NCBI RefSeq assembly: GCF_018687715.1
Contig: NC_056762.1
Span: forward strand, 20,721,364 to 20,785,363
Length of the DNA stretch: 64,000 nt
Origin: Carya illinoinensis
Taxonomy: Eukaryota; Streptophyta; Magnoliopsida; Fagales; Juglandaceae
Direction: 5' to 3'
Shown here in pieces: positions 57,049 to 64,000 of this stretch. The notes beneath the pieces were generated by a model. That model had not been told where the DNA came from. It did no database searches and saw only the letters and a list, made by a program, of their open reading frames with translations. Within the stretch, counting starts at the first letter, position 1; each line of letters starts with the position of its first letter. The position numbers were made by a program, and so were the translations under genes.

Positions 57049-57481
57049 CTATTTACTACGGCAACGAAGAATCAAATTATCACTATATTTATTCCTTTTT
57101 CTACTTCTTCTTCTAAGTGCAGGATAACCCCAAGGGGTTGCGGGTTTTTTTCTACCAATTGGGGCCCTCCCTTCACCACCCCCATGGGAATGGTCTACAG
57201 GGTTCATAACTACTCCTCTTACTACAGGACGCTTACCTAGCCAACATTTTGATCTGGCTCTACCCAAACTTTTCTGGTTCACCCCAACATTCCCCAATTG
57301 TCTGACTGTTGCTGAGCAGTTTTTGGATAGCAAACGGACCTCCCCAGAAGGTAATTTTAATGTGGCCGATTTCACCTCTTTTGCAATCAGTTTCGCTATA
57401 GCACCTGCTGCTCTAGCTAATTGTCCACCCCTTCCAAGTGTGATTTCTATGTTATGTATGGCCATGCCTAAGGGCATGTCG
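57049..57481 (-). pseudogene. rpl2: Plastid rpl2 exon 2 (nuclear copy)
   Basis: The minus-strand frame reads [20 protein letters not shown], then [21 protein letters not shown] and ends [15 protein letters not shown]. This is the second exon of plastid ribosomal protein L2, open throughout, with substitutions such as VGQVG to VRQLG in the SATV region and HPHGGG to HSHGGG. The HPHGGGEGR motif is important for peptidyl transferase function in this family, so the change is consistent with decay. Exon 1 is absent. Confidence 0.92.
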
Positions 57482-58391
<910 letters not shown>

Positions 58392-58475
58392 TGGGCCGAG
58401 TTGGATTTGAACCAACATAGACATATTGCCAATGAATTTATAGTCCGCCCCCATTAACCACTCGGGCATCGACCC
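58392..58475 (-). tRNA. trnY: trnY, plastid-derived nuclear copy with ATA anticodon
   Basis: 84 nt on the minus strand, starting GGGTCGATGCCCGAG and ending CCAACTCGGCCCA. It has the long variable arm of plastid trnY-GUA. At plus positions 58439-58441 the anticodon reads ATA instead of GTA, a G34-to-A change, and several stem positions differ from the plastid form. It is non-functional as a plastid gene and probably a decaying copy. Confidence 0.85.
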
Positions 58476-58878
58476 GGAAGAATAAATTCCAGGCTTATTA
58501 ATAATCCATGATCAACTTCCTTTCGTAGTACCCTACCTATCTTTTCCCCATAGACATATTGAATAAAACGAGTCATTTGTTTTACCGCTGTAATTTTGAA
58601 AATTTACATTTAAAGAGCCCTTAGGGTATTCACCTTATCAATATCTCAAATCAATGGTGGGTTCTATTTATTTGGCACCTAACCTAAATGGGCACCCGGA
58701 TTGGACCGAACCTTTTGTCAGGCTATTGTTCTCTTGTTTTGTTCTCAAAAAGTCATAGAGTAAGACATCGATTTCTTAATAAAATCAAAGCTTTTGATTA
58801 CATGATGGACTCCCTTGAGTGGTTAATTTAGTGGAATTCGATGACATGCTTTTTTAGAAAATTAGTGATGACTAGTGC
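58476..58878. other. Plastid-like spacer DNA, right end of the mosaic
   Basis: The first part, near 'ggcttattaataatccatg', resembles the trnY-trnE spacer; the rest ('ggacccgaaccttttgtcagg'-like) has plastid composition but no gene I can name. The boundary to the next LTR is at 58878/58879. Confidence 0.4.
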
Positions 58879-59818
58879 TGTAACACCCAGGTCCCAGATG
58901 GGTTGGAGAGTTACTTCTTGTCATTTAAAATCATATTTCAACTAGACAGTCGTAGACTCCAATTTCAATGACGCATAGGACTCACTGTTTCAAATCAACT
59001 CTTCAAATATGATTAATCTAAACACCACAAAATCCCAAAATAAACATCAACCATCCAAAATAGCAAGTCAACCAAGCAAAACAAAAGTACTAAATAAAAT
59101 TCTCCAATAACCCAAATATCCTTTTTGCACTTAATCTACTATGATTATGTAGCCTTATACATGCTTCTATTCTTGATCGTCAGTAGAAACATCCAAAACA
59201 TCTGAAAATATTGTAGAAATAAGGGGTGAGTTATCAATAACTCAATAAGAAGAGAACATATACTGGTATATAAACATAAGCCTTTTCAGATAGTTTAGAA
59301 TGTAGAGACAACATTTCATTTTCAGTATGTAGATATCAAAATCATGTTATTAGAAAAATCAGAGCGACATTTCAAATTATTCATATCCAAAGACCCTTGG
59401 CATAACATGACTGAACGTCTTCATCTTATCATATTACATCGTATTGTATCGTATCATATCATATATTATGTTTAACCCTCGTGGTAGGGTTGTGCTATTC
59501 CCAGTGGCCAAACCAGATAGTATCAGAATGTGAAACTTTCCCTTATTTATTCTCAGAGCTCCGAGTGTGCACAAAGAAAAGAACTTGTAGAAAAATCACT
59601 TTATTTCCAAAGTGAGAGTACTCATATAAGAGATGTTGGTACCAACCATATAACAGAATCAAAGCCATCTTATCAAAACCAGAAATAAAATTAGATACAT
59701 AATCAAAATAGAATTACAAAGTTATGCCAAAAGTTTTTCAAATGCCATATCATATCACATAGAGTACTGAACATTTTCATATAATTTTCACATAATCAAA
59801 ATGGATTCATAGCATCTT
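58879..59818 (-). repeat. LTR 3' portion of a second gypsy family, minus orientation
   Basis: It starts TGTAACACCC on the plus strand, so the minus strand ends ...GGGTGTTACA. The minus strand also has 'taactcaccccttatttctaca', common near the end of plant gypsy LTRs. No gene. Confidence 0.6.
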
Positions 59819-62575
59819 TGTAACAGCCCACTAAAATTCAAAGGTAGAATTTCTATAGGTTTTAAGAACCTTGTGAAAACTGCGTAAGTTTTCAACAATC
59901 GACCATTCATGTAAGTTTTAGTCTACTAGCATAATTTGTTACCACTCACTATAGTACTAGAAGCATGATTTTAATTGTTTGAGATAGTTAGAAGTGTTAG
60001 AATTCGATATGGTATGCCCCATTAGACTTAGTTGATTATTTAAGATTTTATAGTACAATAATCTCATTTTCAATTTTCAGACAAAACATCTGTTCAAAAT
60101 TGTGCTTTTCTTTTTTGATGCTCTTTGGGGTTGAACTTTGATAAATGAATTGCGTTGTTAGGTTTGTATGAATATATAGTATTTTATAGCACAAACTTTA
60201 CTATCCACTTTTCCAGAGTGAATAGTAACCTCGATATGCACACAAGTGCAGAGTTTTGAAAATCATAGTATGGAATATTTAAATCAGGTTAGAGAAGTTT
60301 TGTTTGGACACTTAGAAAGATTTTAGCCATACATGGTGAATAGTATTGGACATTTGGTATCAAGAGAAGCCATGAGATGGATTGTGAAGGAATCAATGTG
60401 TGAGATCATGCCATCTAAGCAAAATCCTATTCCATCCGACTATCCAGATTGTGCCTAACCAAAGAGGGTTTCAACGCTAGTAAAAATATAATTGGTTAGA
60501 GTCCAACTAAAATCCAAAAAGCATGGTTAAAACTGAAACCCTAAATGGTTTTCTCCAAACCCTAAAGTTGACCTTCAAATCCTAATTGAATCGGTTTATA
60601 GCATTGTGTTTAATCACTTGATTAAATCACTTTCACATGCTATTGATCATTTAAATTGATGTTATGATATAATTATCCAAAATTTTAAACCTTGGATATT
60701 TGATTGGGTTAAGAAAAATTAGATTTGGGCTTTATACCATTCCAAACCCTCTTTATACCCCAAATTGAAGCCCATTCAATTAAGGCTCTTTAATGCCTAC
60801 GAATTTGGCCACCTTGACATTACTTATTGACTAAGGATTCTTCCCGCTCAAGGTAGACCAACCTCTGCCCATTTAGCTCTTGAGTGTACTTGAAGTGAAG
60901 GCTAGAAACCACCTCACTCTTCTTCTCCTACATAGCACCTTGGATAGAAATATTTTGGGCTGGTTTTTCCCACTGTTTTGGGTTAACAAATCCACAAATC
61001 CATAACTGAAGGTTATTCACAACCCTCTTATCATCCTTTACTTTTATAAGAAGTCTTCTAGCCCATTTAACACTCAGTCCATCCCTTTCTCACACTTTTC
61101 TTCGAGAGAAACAAAAAGGTCCTCATAGATAGGTTTTCTGGGTCACTTTGCACACCTTTTTCAAAGTTTTTGTAAGTATTTTGTCATAAAGTTTCCTTCA
61201 TAAACGTTGTTCCTTTATGAGTCTAGTTTTTGCAGATATCTTTTTTGTTCCATTTTATGGTCATTGGTGTAGTCAAAAGTTGTTTTAATGCCATAAAAGT
61301 CATTTTGGGTGAAAATTTGGAGAGTGTTTTATATTTTGGAGTTTTTGGTCAAGCTAATGGATAGAGCTTTGTCCAAAATTTTTATGGAGCCATTTTAACA
61401 TGTGTATATGATTAGTGGTTGATGATTTGTTGCATGATCAAAGCTTTTGATGAAATATTTTCTTAGATCTAGAAACTTAAACTGGAAGAGGGAAAATAGT
61501 TTCTATTTTAAGAAAATTTGAATCTTTTATGGTTTAATCTTACTCTAATGGCTTTGATATTTTTATTTAAGGATCTTAAGCCTCTTATATACATGTTAGG
61601 ATATTATGTTGAAATTTTTTTTATATTAGTTTTAAAGATATGAAATTTTAACCATGTGATTTTGAGTTTAGGCCAAAGGATTGATTTTTTTTGCTAGATC
61701 CATGTTTTGGTTGAATTTTAACCATGTGATTTTGAGTTTAAAGCGTGGAACTTTTACAACACATTATTAAACCATGTGATGTTTTGAATTGAAGATCTTA
61801 TCTTTGTAAGCTATGGATCAAGTGATTGATCAAAACTAATTAAGAGAAAAATTTCCCTTTTTGGATCAGGTATAGAGCTGAGTACTCCAAGTGATGTTTT
61901 GTGATTTTTGGTGACTTTTGTTTAATGATTCAAAGTATGATTGTTCTTAAAAATATGTTATGAATATTTTAGAAGTTAGATTTGGATTTTTTTGAAGTTC
62001 TTAGATATGCTTTGACATAGGTCAAACCATATGATTCAAGGGTTTGCCTTTGTAGTTAAAAAGTTTAGATCTTTTTACTAAAACGTTTAGTGTTGATGAT
62101 TAACATATTTTTATTGTATGTTTTAAGTATATTTTTAAACTAAGGATATGAAGATCTTTGTTGCAAAAATTCGATTTGATTATAAGTTTTGAAATTAGAA
62201 GAATTGCAATAAAAATCAAGAGTTTAGCCTATGGATGTTTTGGCTCTATGAACTTTTTCATAGTTGTCAATTGTTTTAAATTTTTCTAAGTTGCTATTTG
62301 AGTTAGGACGAAATTCATATGATGAATGTAAATTTTGGTGATTTTTAGAGTTAGGATGCAAAATCTTGAAATTAGAGGTAAAATGGTCATTGTCTTACAT
62401 GTAAAGGGTAAAATGGTAATTTTACTCTACGTTAGTATCTTTCCATGTTTCTAATTGCTAGTGATGAAGTTTCTAACTTTTTGAATCACTACGTAAAGTT
62501 CCTTGTGTTCATGCTTGAATTCTCGTAAAATACGACTATCGAGGTAAGTTAGATTTTAACTTACTATCAGTTGTG
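59819..62575 (+). repeat. LTR 5' portion of a gypsy element, plus orientation
   Basis: It starts TGTAACAGCCC and extends as AT-rich LTR-like sequence (a direct duplication AATTTTAACCATGTGATTTT at about 61642 and 61713) until the LINE at about 62580. It carries no coding sequence. The right end and target duplication were not found. It may belong to the same family as 58879-59818. Confidence 0.5.
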
Positions 62576-62579
62576 TGGC

Positions 62580-64000
62580 AGGGTACAAAATTCTCTCTCG
62601 AGATTGCGTCATCCTAGGGTTTGTTGCATGGTGAATCCAGCGCCACCATCGTCTTTCTCAGAGGTCTAGCCATCTATTGTGAATAGGAAGGAGAACATAG
62701 GCATTCAAGATCCTTTTAAGAATGTTGTTGGAGGAGGTTTATGAAGAGGCTATGCAGATATTGTGGTTAATAGACCACAACCTTTACCAGTCATGGGTAT
62801 TTCGGTTCGTGAACCTAGATTTGTTGAGGGGGAGATGTTCTTTATGTTCTCTCAGGCTGGAATTGCAAAATCGGCATAACTGTTTCGGTTTGCAATTGTT
62901 TTAAAGTTTCAATTACGCCGGCCATCTCTTGATCATATTAGAGGTTTTATCAAAAAAATATGGGGTATAAAAGCTATGCCAGTGGTTGGGCAATTACATA
63001 ATCCTTGTAATATATTGGTTCGGCTGATAAACAAAAATGACTTTGTGACTGTTATGGCTAGAGGAAATTTGGATGTTGATGGTGTTCCATACAAAGTTTT
63101 CCATTGGATGTTGGGTTGTAATGAAGATGATAAATCTCCTTTGGTCCCCATATGGATCACGTTACCAGGTCTTCCACTGAATTATTTTCAATATTCCATG
63201 TTAAAAAGTTTTGGAGATGGTTTTGGACGTTTCTGAAGTGTGATAATGCAACCATGTGCATTATGAGGCCGGAAGTTGCTAGAATATGTGTGGAGATGGA
63301 TGTTTCAGTGCCGTTGAAATCCCATTTTTTGATTGGTCTGCCTGGGCTTGAAAACAGTCACTATTAGGAAGTTATTTTTGAGCATGTTCTGACATATTGC
63401 AATTGGTGTCGAAAATAGGATCATGTGTTAAACCAGTGTAAATCCAAGGACAAGAATACCATGAAGGGGAAGAAGAAAGTGGTAGAGGAAGAAAAAGGAA
63501 AACGGGTGGAGAACAAGGTGTGGAAAGTGGTGGGTGAGAAAAAAGTAGAAGAGAATCCTCAGAAGGCTACAGAGGGAGAGAAGGCCAAATCGAAAGCAAG
63601 GAGGGAGGTGATTTTGGAACGTATTTGGCACAAAAATAATTATGGATCTCAAGATAAGATGGTGTTTTACTTTCAAAGAACCAATTTTTTCTAGATGCTA
63701 ATCCTGTGGATATGCTAGCGAGTCATTTGAATAATGACAATGATAAGGAAAAATGTGAAGAAGGTGCTTGGGATTTTTTATTAGCACCGGGTTCTAAATT
63801 TTCTTGGTTTGAGCAATCTGAGACTATGGATGATAATGTCATTGTAGATGCTTTGTTAGGGGAATGTGATTCGCCTAGAAGTTCCTTAAAATTGATTGAT
63901 GAAATTCTAGAATGTGAATTATGCTGTAGTGTTAGCAAGAATATTATGTCGGGTAATGGTTGCTCGAATCATCCTATGATGGTTCATTCGATGTCAGATA
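62580..64000 (+). pseudogene. LINE ORF1 remnant with DUF4283-like domain, runs off the window
   Basis: In broken frames: PSFSEV, a stop, then GYADIVVNRPQPLPVMGISV, then FSQAGIAKSA and a stop, then KKIWGIKAMPVVGQLHNPCN and PLVPIWITLPGLPLNYFQYS, which is the DUF4283 pattern of plant LINE ORF1. A CCHC zinc knuckle (C-N-W-C...H...C near 63397-63440) contains a TAG. Stops at 63233-63235, 63365-63367 and 63418-63420 also break it. Downstream, 63440-63694 codes for a Lys- and Glu-rich linker. The reverse transcriptase would be expected beyond 64000. Confidence 0.85.

Overview
The window is nuclear DNA from a flowering plant, most likely a woody eudicot. Evidence: spliced genes with GT-AG introns, plant-type Ty1/copia, Ty3/gypsy and L1-like elements, many small AT-rich MITE-like repeats, and a block of plastid-derived DNA. 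The commonest MITE-like family (GATGAGATGAGAT-containing) resembles repeats I associate with Fagales such as walnut, pecan or oak. That placement is from memory and weak.

Three nuclear genes are recognisable. (1) At 378-6078 (+) are the last two exons of a SpoU-type tRNA 2'-O-methyltransferase (TRM3/TARBP1 family); its final intron holds an antisense 4.9 kb copia element. (2) At 26720-37225 (+) is a nine-exon mitochondrial-type glutamate dehydrogenase; its 8.25 kb second intron holds a sense, decayed copia element. (3) At 39208-41621 (-) is the three-exon gene for the light-harvesting-like protein LIL3. A possible small two-exon gene lies at 8587-8889 (-), and one orphan exon of threonine deaminase lies at 44457-44648.

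Most of the rest is mobile DNA: an L1-type LINE (14035-17700), a 3' LINE stub (9595-9935), a gypsy-derived element that kept only a gag remnant (20198-22932, TSD TATAT), a GC-rich 51-bp minisatellite (25617-25912), a second set of gypsy LTR pieces (58879-62575) and a LINE ORF1 running off the right edge.

The most unusual part is 45501-58878. Plastid fragments that are far apart in a plastid genome are joined in a new order: rps12, accD, ycf2, rpl22-rps3, psbA-trnH-rpl2, petB, trnY. This mosaic was then split inside accD by an 8.6 kb Ty3/gypsy composite (45730-54339) flanked by the 5-bp duplication GATCT. Inside the composite, LTRs of one family lie in opposite orientations, forming a long inverted repeat, and its only coding remnant is gag. 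The order of events can be read from the sequence: plastid pieces joined, retroelement insertion, same-family inverted insertion, deletion.

I see no CRISPR array, operon or obviously new enzymatic system. The novelty here is structural.
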